From NCBI GenBank assembly GCA_937927975.1, contig CALEZT010000280.1, positions 1 to 60,183 of the forward strand: DNA of 60,183 nucleotides, in the 5' to 3' direction. Source of the DNA: an uncultured Phycisphaerales bacterium. GTDB lineage: Bacteria; Planctomycetota; Phycisphaerae; Sedimentisphaerales; Anaerobacaceae. A model generated the notes under the pieces. That model had not been told where the DNA came from. It was given only the letters and a program-made list of their open reading frames with translations, and made no database searches. Numbering within the stretch: position 1 is the first letter of the stretch; each line of letters begins with the position of its first letter. A program made the translations under genes and the position numbers. Below are positions 33,068 to 41,234 of this stretch, one piece after another.

Positions 33068-33718
33068 ATGTTTCAAACGGTTTCGATCGTCGCTCTGTTG
33101 GTGACATTCGTCGGCATCGCCTTGCACTGGCTCCTCACCCCGGCCGGCGGCCCTCGCTGTCCGGTCTCGGGCGGCATCCACGTATTCAGTCTGCTGCTGA
33201 TCGAGCAGCGGTCCAGCCTCCTGGGCGCCTTGAAGAAGCTCTGCTACCTGGTGGCCGTGTTCTGCTTCCTCGTCCTGGCGATCACCGGGTTCTACCCGAC
33301 GCTGGTCAAGGGCGAGCACATCTCGGGATTCCTGATGTACATCCACGCGACGTTCGCGCCGATCTTCGCCCTGTGTCTGGCGATTCTGGCGATCACCTGG
33401 GCCGGAGGGCACCGGTTCACAGCGTCCGACTGCCCCTGGCTGACGCGGCTGCTGCGACGGGTGACGCGGCTCCGCCTGCCGGCCGACGACCGGGGCTGGT
33501 GCTGTTCGTTCGTGGTCTACAAGCTGACCTTCTGGTTGGTCATGTTCCTGACTTTGCCCCTGATCCTGTCGATCGTCGTGAGCATGTTCCATCTGCTGGG
33601 CACCGATTGGCAGCACCTGACGCTGGCGATTCACCGCTGGGTCAGTCTGATCTTTGCGATTGCGGTCATCCTCAATACGTATCTGGCGATTCGATTGCGG
33701 ATGTCGCACCGGGAGTAG
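33068..33718 (+). CDS. Four-helix membrane cytochrome b, b561/DUF4405-like
   Basis: 216 residues with hydrophobic helices at about 4-22, 53-75, 88-110, 148-172 and 186-206. Candidate heme-ligand histidines are GIHVF (38), MYIHATF (92-93), MFHLLG (about 174) and AIHRWVSL (about 188), in the paired-helix pattern of b-type cytochromes. It probably accepts or donates electrons at the menaquinone pool and exchanges them with the adjacent multiheme cytochrome c. No iron-sulfur or molybdopterin partner is encoded nearby, so it is not an obvious hydrogenase or formate dehydrogenase subunit. The 268-nt gap after it (33719-33986) has no credible gene or clear signal. Confidence 0.75.
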   Translation: MFQTVSIVALLVTFVGIALHWLLTPAGGPRCPVSGGIHVFSLLLIEQRSSLLGALKKLCYLVAVFCFLVLAITGFYPTLVKGEHISGFLMYIHATFAPIFALCLAILAITWAGGHRFTASDCPWLTRLLRRVTRLRLPADDRGWCCSFVVYKLTFWLVMFLTLPLILSIVVSMFHLLGTDWQHLTLAIHRWVSLIFAIAVILNTYLAIRLRMSHRE

Positions 33719-33986
33719 ATTCGCCGCAGGAGGGTGTGTTCGCGGTGAGAGGCCGGGCCTTGAACGATTGCGGGTCCGGCGTCATCGCATCAGGGCGCCG
33801 CGGCGGGCCGTAAGGATTGTGGCTCGGCGGCTGAGAGAAGTGATGGGGAGAAGACGGTACGCCATGTCAACGGTGGCCAAGGGCGGGATCACCTCCGCTC
33901 TGCGCGTCCTTCCTGTCTCCAATCTGTCATCCGCTGATTCTGTGTAGGGAGTGTGAGTCGGGATAGTAGATTTAGGAGAGCCGATC

Positions 33987-35378
33987 ATGAGTAATGGAAC
34001 GTTGCCAAGTTACCTCAGTATGGCCAAGGCGAACCCGCCCACGAACCGGGCGCCTTGGTACAAGAACACCGCCCCAACCTACGCGGGCATCATGTTGTGG
34101 TTTGTTTTCTGGCAGGATGTCCCCACGGGAGCCGGCGCAGTGGGCGGAGTGTTGTCGCAGGGGCTGGGCACGGCGCTTCTCGGGTTGGTTCTGGCCGCGC
34201 TTCTGTGCCATTTTCTCTACTACCTGTTTCCGGCGTTGCTCGGTTTCAAGACCGGTCTGCCTCTCTACATCGTCGGCACGTCCACGTACGGAACCCTGGG
34301 TGGCTTCCTCCTGCCGGGCTTTGTGATGGGCCTTCTGCAATTCGGGTGGCTTGGCGTGAATGCCTGCTTCTCGGCCGCGTTTCTGGTCAAGCCGTTCTAT
34401 CCCGATTTGACGCTGATGCAGGTCATCAGCACGCCTCCACACATCGTCCTGTCGATCGTTTGGGCGGCAGCCGCGGCATTCCTGGGTTTGAAGGGAATTC
34501 AGTACGTCGCCAGAATCGCGACGTATCTGCCGTTGATTCCGCTGGTGATCCTCGTCATCCTCGCCGCCAAGTCCATCGGCGGCGTGGGGAATTTTGAGCC
34601 GGCACAAGTCGGGGTGACGCCTGCGGCCGTGGGTGCCCTGAGCGCCGTGGGTGTGATCACCGTGCTGCTGACCTATGTGATCGGCTTCTTTGCGACCGCC
34701 GGCGCCGCCGGGGCCGATTTCGGCATGAACAGCCGCAACGAGAAAGACGTGCAGATGGGCGGGTTGGTCGGAATCGCCGGAGCGACGATTTTTGCAGGAG
34801 CTATCGCGTTGATCATCGTTGCCGGCACATTTGGCTCAGGCAAGGCCGCCGCAGGGGCCTCCTTGAATCCGACCCAACTCATGGGCGTCCTGATGGGTGA
34901 CAAGGTGGGCGCGGTCTTCATGTACCTGCTGGCGATCGCAGCGTTCCCGTCCGCGTGCTTCTCCGCGTTCATCGCGGCGAATAGCTTCAAGACCACGTTG
35001 CCGAAGGTGAATCCGTTCGTCACCGTGGGTATCGGCACGGTCATCAGCATCGTGCTGGCCGCCACCGGCTGGGCCGGCGAGGTTATCAGCGTCTTCACGG
35101 TGATTGGCGCGTCCTTTGGGCCGGTCTGTGGCGCCATGATGGTGGATTATCTCCTGTCCGGAAAGAAGTGGGCCGGTCCTCGCCACGGCGTGAATATGGC
35201 CGGCTGGATTTCGTGGGCGGCCGGCTTTATCGTCGGCATCGCACCGCTGGTGAAACTGGCCAACATTCCGGCGGCGCCTTTGATGGCCTTCATCGTCGGT
35301 GCGGTGGTCTATTTCGTGCTGGCCAAGGCGGGTTTGCAGCCGCCGGTGGTTGCGATGCCTGCCGTACAGTCAAAGTAG
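33987..35378 (+). CDS. NCS1-family permease (cytosine/purine/allantoin type)
   Basis: 463 residues; AGGAG 8 nt before the ATG. About 12 hydrophobic helices. The N-terminal NRAPWYKNTAPTYAGIMLWFVFWQD region and the following Gly-rich helix pair fit the nucleobase:cation symporter-1 fold (Pfam Transp_cyt_pur). Family members import cytosine, purines, allantoin, hydantoins or vitamins with H+ or Na+; the substrate cannot be read here. There are no nucleobase-catabolism genes nearby, so its role in this neighbourhood is unclear. It ends at a good terminator, which makes it probably monocistronic. Confidence 0.87.
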   Translation: MSNGTLPSYLSMAKANPPTNRAPWYKNTAPTYAGIMLWFVFWQDVPTGAGAVGGVLSQGLGTALLGLVLAALLCHFLYYLFPALLGFKTGLPLYIVGTSTYGTLGGFLLPGFVMGLLQFGWLGVNACFSAAFLVKPFYPDLTLMQVISTPPHIVLSIVWAAAAAFLGLKGIQYVARIATYLPLIPLVILVILAAKSIGGVGNFEPAQVGVTPAAVGALSAVGVITVLLTYVIGFFATAGAAGADFGMNSRNEKDVQMGGLVGIAGATIFAGAIALIIVAGTFGSGKAAAGASLNPTQLMGVLMGDKVGAVFMYLLAIAAFPSACFSAFIAANSFKTTLPKVNPFVTVGIGTVISIVLAATGWAGEVISVFTVIGASFGPVCGAMMVDYLLSGKKWAGPRHGVNMAGWISWAAGFIVGIAPLVKLANIPAAPLMAFIVGAVVYFVLAKAGLQPPVVAMPAVQSK

Positions 35379-35426
35379 GCGGATCAAGTCCGTGAATGGG
35401 GCGGACTGAAGTTTATGCGTAGACGT

Positions 35427-35463
35427 GCAGGGATTCGGGAATCTCCGGATCCCTGCTTCTTTA
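35427..35463 (+). terminator. Intrinsic terminator after the permease
   Basis: GCAGGGAT (35427-35434) pairs with ATCCCTGC (35449-35456), extended by two further pairs, and is followed by TTCTTTAG. Confidence 0.7.
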
Positions 35464-35485
35464 GGGCTACAGAGTGTACGTACTT

Positions 35486-36520
35486 ATGGAAACCCCCTTA
35501 GATATCTTGGTCTACATTTCTTCGGCGATTCTCCTGGCGGCGGTGATCTTCGCGTTCGCCTGGAAGCCGTGCAGGGGCAAAGGACTTTTCTGCACGGCGT
35601 TGTTGCTCCATTGGCTGTATCTTCTCATATTCCCGGTAGTACGCTTGCTCAACGAGTTGGGCGTGGACTTGCCCCATTCCGCGTACGAGATACTCCCCAT
35701 CGTGTCGCGGATCCTGCTCTGTGCGGGAGGCACGTTCTTTCTGGGATTTGCCGTGGTTACTCGCAATACTCTCCGCACAGGCGTTCTGACTCCTCCCAGA
35801 GGGGATTCTGTGGGCGGCCTGGACCCGCAGCTCGCGCCCATGGGTATCGGGGGCTGGCTCGTGTTGCCGGCCATCGGGTTGATTCTGAGCACGGTTCTCG
35901 GGCCGATTATGTTCGTGCTCAGTCTCGTCGCCTTGCAAGAACTTCCGAGCGATCGGTACGTGGTGTACTTCGGCGTAAGTATCCTCATGCAGGTCGGGCT
36001 GTACATTTTTCTTCTGGTGGCGCTGGTTTGCTTCTTTGGCAGGAGACGGTCGGCCCCCGGCATTATGATTGGATTGATGGTCGCCGACTTTGCCGCGTCA
36101 GTGCTGCTCATTCTTGTGGCGGTCGGAATGGATGCGGAGGAGTTGGTGGTGGCAGATGCAAAGGGAGCCATGAGGTCGCTCCTCGCGGCTGCGATCTGGA
36201 TTCCGTATTTCAGGGTGTCTAAGAGAGTGAAAGCCACCTTCACGCGGGATTCGGGATATGCGGCCCCGGGGATTGTCCCGCCTGCAAGAGGGAACGCCGG
36301 TGACATGCTGGGGACGGGGCCTGCTGGAGCGATCCCGCTGCAGGCTGCCGTGGAGGCTCCTGATGTTCCTGTCCGTGCAGGCGGGCCCCGCGTGGATGTG
36401 CAGCAGGATCGAGGCGTTGACAGACCCGCTTTGGGGCTGATCGATTGTCCCCACTGCGGTGTGTGTGGGATGCTACCGATGGAGGGGAACCTCTGTCCGA
36501 ACTGCAAGCGGCCAATCTGA
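35486..36520 (+). CDS. DUF2569-like membrane protein with C-terminal zinc ribbon
   Basis: 344 residues from the ATG at 35486 (a GTG at 35474 is in frame); no strong ribosome-binding site is seen. Hydrophobic segments at about 5-25, 40-60, 70-92, 120-145, 155-182 and 190-215. The GIGGWLVLPAIGLIL start of the second half and the downstream helices resemble DUF2569 proteins of unknown function. A Pro/Gly-rich linker leads to CPHCGVCG...CPNCKRPI at the C-terminus, two Cys pairs typical of a zinc ribbon. The function is unknown. The gene lies alone between a terminator and a new promoter. Confidence 0.72.
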   Translation: METPLDILVYISSAILLAAVIFAFAWKPCRGKGLFCTALLLHWLYLLIFPVVRLLNELGVDLPHSAYEILPIVSRILLCAGGTFFLGFAVVTRNTLRTGVLTPPRGDSVGGLDPQLAPMGIGGWLVLPAIGLILSTVLGPIMFVLSLVALQELPSDRYVVYFGVSILMQVGLYIFLLVALVCFFGRRRSAPGIMIGLMVADFAASVLLILVAVGMDAEELVVADAKGAMRSLLAAAIWIPYFRVSKRVKATFTRDSGYAAPGIVPPARGNAGDMLGTGPAGAIPLQAAVEAPDVPVRAGGPRVDVQQDRGVDRPALGLIDCPHCGVCGMLPMEGNLCPNCKRPI

Positions 36521-36647
36521 CGATTGTCGAAGAGTCATCAGGCTCGTCCCGGCGCCATCGGTACGCCGGGGGGCTTGGGGCACGGCGCAGGTTGCCCTCT
36601 TCAGGAATTTGTCTTGGGATGTGTAACAAAATGGCGGCACGCGCAAC

Positions 36648-36676
36648 TTGACAATCGGTGGCGGAGTCGGTAGGAT
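36648..36676 (+). promoter_or_regulatory. Consensus sigma70-type promoter for the lipoprotein-Agl23-ApbE unit
   Basis: TTGACA (36648-36653), a 17-nt spacer, TAGGAT (36671-36676). The -35 is perfect. The leader to the ATG at 36778 is about 95 nt. Confidence 0.65.
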
Positions 36677-36777
36677 TGTCGCTCCGGCTATTTGGGACGG
36701 GACCCGCATCGGCTTCGCACGCGGAGACGTCAGGGTCGAGTGAATCTACTGGGTTTCATATGATTGAGGTTAGTGAG

Positions 36778-37620
36778 ATGACAAAGAAGTGGGATTCCTT
36801 AATGAAAGTTGTCGTTGTCGCCGCTCTGGTGGCGACGCTGTGCGTGGGCCTCTCGTGCAAGGATAGCGACGAGCTTCCTGCCCCGCAGACGCCTGCCGCA
36901 CCACAGACGAGCACGCAGCAACCGGCTGCTCCGGCGACTATCGAAGCGCCCAAGCCCGCCGTGACGACTCCGGCGGCATCTCCTGCTCCCGCAGCGGCAC
37001 CGGCCGCAGGCGCCAAGATGGTCGCGCTGGACTTCCAGCTCCCCAAGCCGATGTTCGTCGGCACGCCGCAGGAGACGAAGGTCGAGAACCTCGAGAAGCC
37101 GCTGGGCCACGCTCGTCCGCCCTTCATGGCGCCCGAAGGCACCGTGCTGCTGTCCAAGGGCAAGCCGGTTTCCGCCAGCGATGAAGAGCCCATCATCGGC
37201 GAGATCGAGATGATCACCGATGGCGACAAGGAAGCCGCCGACGGCAGCTACGTCGAGCTTGGACCGTTCGTCCAGCATGTGACGATCGACCTCGAAAAGC
37301 AGAGCGAACTCTACGCCATCGTGGTCTGGCACTATCACAAGCAGCCCCGGGTGTACTTCGACGTGGTCGTGCAGCTCTCGAACGACAAGGACTTCATCAC
37401 GGACGTCAAGACCGTGTTCAACAACGATATCGACAACTCCGCGGGTCTGGGTATCGGCAAGGACATGCACTACACCGAGACCAACGAGGGCAAGCTGATC
37501 GACCTGCTCTCGCAGGGCAGCCCGAAGGCCCGCTACGTCCGGCTGTACAGCAACGGCAACACGAGCAACGACCTGAACCACTACATCGAGGTCGATGTTT
37601 ACGGCAAGCCGGTGGAATGA
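36778..37620 (+). CDS. Lipoprotein-like exported protein with discoidin-like C-terminal domain
   Basis: 280 residues; GAGG 8 nt before the ATG. The N-terminal hydrophobic stretch ends in LSC at residue 27, a loose match to a lipobox. Residues 30-80 are a Pro/Ala-rich low-complexity linker. The rest is a beta-rich domain: VELGPFVQHVTIDLEKQSELYAIVVWH, then SNDKDF, then KARYVRLYSNGN and HYIEVDVYG. This pattern resembles F5/8 type C (discoidin) domains that bind sugars. It is translationally coupled (ATGA overlap) to the Agl23-like gene, so a role in envelope glycan handling is plausible but unproven. Confidence 0.75.
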   Translation: MTKKWDSLMKVVVVAALVATLCVGLSCKDSDELPAPQTPAAPQTSTQQPAAPATIEAPKPAVTTPAASPAPAAAPAAGAKMVALDFQLPKPMFVGTPQETKVENLEKPLGHARPPFMAPEGTVLLSKGKPVSASDEEPIIGEIEMITDGDKEAADGSYVELGPFVQHVTIDLEKQSELYAIVVWHYHKQPRVYFDVVVQLSNDKDFITDVKTVFNNDIDNSAGLGIGKDMHYTETNEGKLIDLLSQGSPKARYVRLYSNGNTSNDLNHYIEVDVYGKPVE

Positions 37621-39293
37621 GCGGGCAAATTGGGTCCTCCCGCGGGAGGCTCTCGCTATATTGGTGTCTGATCCTCGTCGTGGCGCTCGGAGCGTTCAGT
37701 CTCCGAGCGCCACGTTTGCGTATGCGGCCGATGCATACGGACGAGGCCGTCCACGCGGACAAGTACCGCATCCTCATCGAGACCGGCGTCTACGAGTACG
37801 ACCCCCACGAATACCACGGCCCGACGCTCAACTACGCGACGCTGATCGCCGCTCGCCTGCAGGGCGCCCGCACGTACGCCGAGATCACGGAAACCACGCT
37901 GCGGATCGTTCCCGTCGTGTTCGGCACGTTCCTGGTTCTGCTGATCGCAGGCCTGACGCGGGGGCTCGGGTCCGCAGCGGTGATCGCGGCGATCCTTGCG
38001 GCCCTCTCGCCCGCGATGGTCTACTACAGTCGGTATTACATTCAGGAGATGCTGCTGGCCTGCTTCACCCTGGGTTTGCTCGTTTGCGGATACCGTTACG
38101 CGCGGACCCGGTCGCTTCCTTGGGTCCTCGCGGCGGGGGCCTTCGCCGGACTGATGCACGCCACGAAGGAGACCGCAATCATCGCCTTCGGCGCGATGGG
38201 GCTGGCCCTGGGCGTGACGGTTCTCCTGCAGTCGGGCCAGAGACGGCGCATGCTGGCTGGCGTCAACTGGCTTCACATCCTGTTCGGTATCGCAGCGGCC
38301 GTCGTCGTATCCGCGCTGATGTACTCGGTGTTTCTGCGCCGTCCCGAAGGCATCCTCGATTCTTATCGCACCTATGGGATCTACTTCAGCCGGGCGGGCG
38401 GGGAAAACACCGCGCACGTCCATCCGTGGCATTACTATCTGCAGATGCTCCTGTACGCACGGTACTTCAACGGCCCGATCTGGACGGAGGCCTGGATTGT
38501 CGTGCTGGCTGTTGTCGGACTGATCGGCGCGGTCCGAGGGTCCCGTGACGGCTCGCTGGATCCGACGTTTGTGCGGTTCCTTGCGGTCTACACGATTGCG
38601 ATGATCGTCGTGTATTCCGCGATTCCCTACAAGACCCCCTGGTGCGTGTTGAGTTTCCTGACCGGTCTGATCCTCCTGGCCGGAGTCGGAGCCACGTCGC
38701 TCTGGGCGTGGGCGAAGCACCCTGTCCTCCGCGGGGTCGTGGCCGCATTCGTCCTCGCGGCGGCGGGCCACCTGGCGTTCCTGGCCTATCGAGCGAGTTT
38801 CATGCACTGCGCGGACAGTCGCAACCCCTACGTGTATGCCCATCCGACGGAGGAGATTCTCACGGCGGTGGACACGGTCAGGGACTACGCCGCGACGATC
38901 GGGGTGGGGCATTCGTTCGAAAGACGGCTCCAGGTCGCGATCCCCGGCAACGATTACTGGCCGCTGCCGTGGTATTTCCGTGATCTGCCGTATGTCGGAT
39001 ACACGTCCGAAGTGCCGCGCGACGTCGGCCCGCTGATTCTGTTGTCCGATGCGCTGGAGGGTGCGCTGGCACGTGTGTTCTTCGAGGAGACGCCTGTCGA
39101 GCAGCGCCGAATGTACCTGTTCCTGTTCCCCAAGCCGCATTACCTCTGGGCCCGGCCGGGCGTGAAACTCATCGGATTCGTCCGCAACGACCTCTGGGAG
39201 GAGCACGCAGCCCGCCATTCGGACGCGATGGCTTTGATCGAGGAAGCCCATGAAAGAAAAGCCTCAACAACCCCAGACGCAGTTCGTCCATAG
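37617..39293 (+). CDS. Flippase activity-associated protein Agl23-like (TIGR03663), multi-pass membrane protein
   Basis: 558 residues; the start overlaps the previous stop as ATGA. The N-terminal helix is followed by LRMRPMHTDEAVHADKYR and then YEYDPHEYHGPTLNY, the conserved acidic loop of TIGR03663 proteins, which resemble GT39/PMT-type glycosyltransferases. About nine further hydrophobic helices run to residue 385, then an extracytoplasmic C-terminal domain. In archaea the name reflects association with N-glycosylation loci; the bacterial role is unknown. The nearby GT2 enzyme of dolichyl-phosphate-hexose type is a natural partner: it would make the polyprenyl-phosphate sugar that such membrane enzymes use. 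That pairing is inference. Confidence 0.85.
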   Translation: MSGQIGSSRGRLSLYWCLILVVALGAFSLRAPRLRMRPMHTDEAVHADKYRILIETGVYEYDPHEYHGPTLNYATLIAARLQGARTYAEITETTLRIVPVVFGTFLVLLIAGLTRGLGSAAVIAAILAALSPAMVYYSRYYIQEMLLACFTLGLLVCGYRYARTRSLPWVLAAGAFAGLMHATKETAIIAFGAMGLALGVTVLLQSGQRRRMLAGVNWLHILFGIAAAVVVSALMYSVFLRRPEGILDSYRTYGIYFSRAGGENTAHVHPWHYYLQMLLYARYFNGPIWTEAWIVVLAVVGLIGAVRGSRDGSLDPTFVRFLAVYTIAMIVVYSAIPYKTPWCVLSFLTGLILLAGVGATSLWAWAKHPVLRGVVAAFVLAAAGHLAFLAYRASFMHCADSRNPYVYAHPTEEILTAVDTVRDYAATIGVGHSFERRLQVAIPGNDYWPLPWYFRDLPYVGYTSEVPRDVGPLILLSDALEGALARVFFEETPVEQRRMYLFLFPKPHYLWARPGVKLIGFVRNDLWEEHAARHSDAMALIEEAHERKASTTPDAVRP

Positions 39294-40239
39294 CGACTGG
39301 TCGTCGGTGCCCAACGTACACCGTTTCTCGCACCTGGCGATGGCGACGACGTTCGAGGTGATGATCCAGTACGAGGACCGAACGTACGCCCAGCAGGCGT
39401 CGATGGCCGCGTTCGACGAGGTCGATCGCATCGAGAAGGCACTGAGCCGCTATCTGGAGACCAGCGACATCACGCAGATCAACCACCTGCCCGCGGGCAG
39501 ACCGTTGCACGTCTCGCTGGACACGTTCGAATGCCTGCGGATCAGCGCCGAGATGTACGATCGGACCGGCGGGGCCTTCGACGTCACGGTGGGTATGCTC
39601 GTGGACTGCTGGCGAGACGAGGACAAGAAGCCCCGAACGCCTTCGCAGGAGGAGCTGCAGTTCGCCCTCGACCGCACCGGAATGGATCTGATCCTGCTCG
39701 ATGAACCGACTTGCGCCGTGGCGTTGTTGGTCAGTCCTGTGCGGGTGGACCTGGGAGGCGTGGGCAAAGGCTACGCGGTTGACCGAATGGCGGAGACTCT
39801 GAGAGAATGGAGCATCGACCGCGCGTTGATCCATGGCGGCTACAGCTCGGTTCTGGGCCTCGACGCGCCCGCCGGGATGAAGGGTTGGCCTGTGACGCTC
39901 AGCCATCCGAAGGACCGCAGCCACACGCTCGCCCGTCTGGACATCGCGCACGTATCGGTGAACGGCTCGGGCGTCGAGAAGGGTCGGCACATCATCGATC
40001 CGAGGACGGGCCGACCCGCCGAGAGCAAGCTGGCGGCCTGGTCGGTGGCCCCCGACGCCGCAAGTGGCGACGCTCTTTCGACTGCATTCATGGTGATGAA
40101 CGAAAGCGAGGTGACGGATTTCTGTCGCGAGCATGCGAATGTGCGGGGATTGCTCATTCTGCCCGCTGAGGAAGCGACAGGGCGTGCGGAACGGATCGTT
40201 CCCGCAGGCACATGGCAGGCCGGCGAACTGGTCGCTTGA
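39250..40239 (+). CDS. apbE: FAD:protein FMN transferase (ApbE family)
   Basis: 329 residues; GAGG 6 nt before the ATG, which overlaps the end of the Agl23-like gene by 44 nt in another frame. ApbE motifs are clear: RIEKALSRYLETSDITQIN near 60, GGAFDVTVGMLVD near 113, VDLGGVGKGYAVDRM near 165, GGYSSVLGLD near 195, and the C-terminal HIIDPRTGRPA. The family attaches FMN covalently to a Thr or Ser in exported flavoproteins such as Nqr/Rnf subunits. No signal peptide or lipobox is seen, so it may act in the cytoplasm or at the membrane face. No FMN-bind target protein is encoded in this window; the nearby cytochromes hint at a redox chain elsewhere in the genome. Confidence 0.88.
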   Translation: MKEKPQQPQTQFVHSDWSSVPNVHRFSHLAMATTFEVMIQYEDRTYAQQASMAAFDEVDRIEKALSRYLETSDITQINHLPAGRPLHVSLDTFECLRISAEMYDRTGGAFDVTVGMLVDCWRDEDKKPRTPSQEELQFALDRTGMDLILLDEPTCAVALLVSPVRVDLGGVGKGYAVDRMAETLREWSIDRALIHGGYSSVLGLDAPAGMKGWPVTLSHPKDRSHTLARLDIAHVSVNGSGVEKGRHIIDPRTGRPAESKLAAWSVAPDAASGDALSTAFMVMNESEVTDFCREHANVRGLLILPAEEATGRAERIVPAGTWQAGELVA

Positions 40240-40249
40240 ATGTGCCTGG

Positions 40250-40984
40250 TTATTGCCTTCGCATGCTTCGGGCCATCGTTCGCTTGAGCTTGTACAACTC
40301 GACCAGAAGGGGCCACGGCGTGCGGGCGACCGAGAGCCGGCTGTCCGGATCGCAGGCCCATTCGACGGGGAACTCGCCGATGCGGTAGTCCTTGCGGCGG
40401 GCCCGCAGGATGATCTCGATGTCGAAGAGAAAGCCGTCGGTGACGCACTGGCCGTACAGTTCCCTCGCCACGTCGCCCTTATAGATCTTGAACCCGCATT
40501 GCGTGTCGGTCAATTCCCGAGGGGTGCCGAGCATCGTGCGGACGGTGAACTTGAACGTGCGGGACAATAGCCTTCGGTGCCATGGCTGATCCTGGAGGAT
40601 GTCGCTCTGGATGTGCCGTCGCGAGCCGTGGGCGATGTCGAACTGCCCGCTCTGGAGCATCTCCAGGCCCTGCAGGACGTTGCCGTAGGGGATGCACAGG
40701 CCGCAGTCGGCGAACATCGCGTGCTTGCCGGTCGAGGCGGTCATACCGGTTCGGACGCCGTAGCCTTTGCCTCGATGCTGCTCATAGCGGATCACATTGA
40801 GTTGCACGCCCTGCGGGACGCGGACTTCTCGCGCCGCTTCGGCGGTTCGGTCCTGGCTGCCGTCGTCGACGACGATGATCTCCCCGGTCAGCGAATGGGC
40901 ATTCAGGAATTCCGCCGCGGCCTTCACATCCCGCGCGATCTTCTTGCTCTCCTCGAAGGCCGGTATAACGATCGATAAATCCAT
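40250..40984 (-). CDS. Family 2 glycosyltransferase, dolichyl-phosphate hexose synthase-like
   Basis: 244 residues from the ATG at 40984 (AGGA 7 nt upstream). GT-A fold: MDLSIVIPAFEESKKI, EIIVVDDGSQDRT with the nucleotide-binding Asp pair, RGKGYGVRTGM, the DCG variant of the DXD region (MFADCGLCIPYGN), and LTDTQCGFKIYKGDVA near 155. This is the pattern of dolichyl/polyprenyl-phosphate glucose or mannose synthases. No C-terminal membrane helices are present, so it is the soluble catalytic type. It converges on apbE with 10 nt between stops. The usual DAD motif appears as DCG, a departure worth noting. Confidence 0.88.
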   Translation of the reverse strand: MDLSIVIPAFEESKKIARDVKAAAEFLNAHSLTGEIIVVDDGSQDRTAEAAREVRVPQGVQLNVIRYEQHRGKGYGVRTGMTASTGKHAMFADCGLCIPYGNVLQGLEMLQSGQFDIAHGSRRHIQSDILQDQPWHRRLLSRTFKFTVRTMLGTPRELTDTQCGFKIYKGDVARELYGQCVTDGFLFDIEIILRARRKDYRIGEFPVEWACDPDSRLSVARTPWPLLVELYKLKRTMARSMRRQ

Positions 40985-41031
40985 GCCGCATTCCTGACAA
41001 AGAAGTAGCACGCACTGCTTTACGAGTCCCG

Positions 41032-41059
41032 ATTATAAGGCTCGCGGCGCGAGCAGCAA
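41032..41059 (-). promoter_or_regulatory. Predicted promoter of the GT2 gene with a palindrome in the spacer
   Basis: On the minus strand a perfect TATAAT (41037-41032), a 16-nt spacer and a weak TTGCTG (41059-41054). The spacer contains the perfect palindrome GCTCGC-GCC-GCGAGC (41040-41054), a possible operator. The leader to 40984 is about 45 nt. Confidence 0.45.
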
Positions 41060-41234
41060 AGTCTGAAACAGCAAAGCGGTTCCGCTTACTGCTCATGGTG
41101 CGTGTTGTGGGATTGAAGGGCTGGACCTGGCGGCCGATGTGATGCAGGGTGGTTCCGTGTCCGTCATCCCGGACAGTCCTTACGCGTGTGTGGCAGGATT
41201 CTCGTCCGCTGGTCTTCAGACGCCGTGGGACGTG

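Noticed and set aside
33719..33986. Short plus-strand frame between the cytochrome b and the permease
   Set aside because: No ribosome-binding site, Arg-rich shadow-like composition, and overlap with the permease leader.
36521..36777. Possible tRNA or small RNA gene in the gap before the lipoprotein gene
   Set aside because: No acceptor-stem pairing or GTTCRA T-loop with proper spacing; the gap is explained by a promoter and leader.
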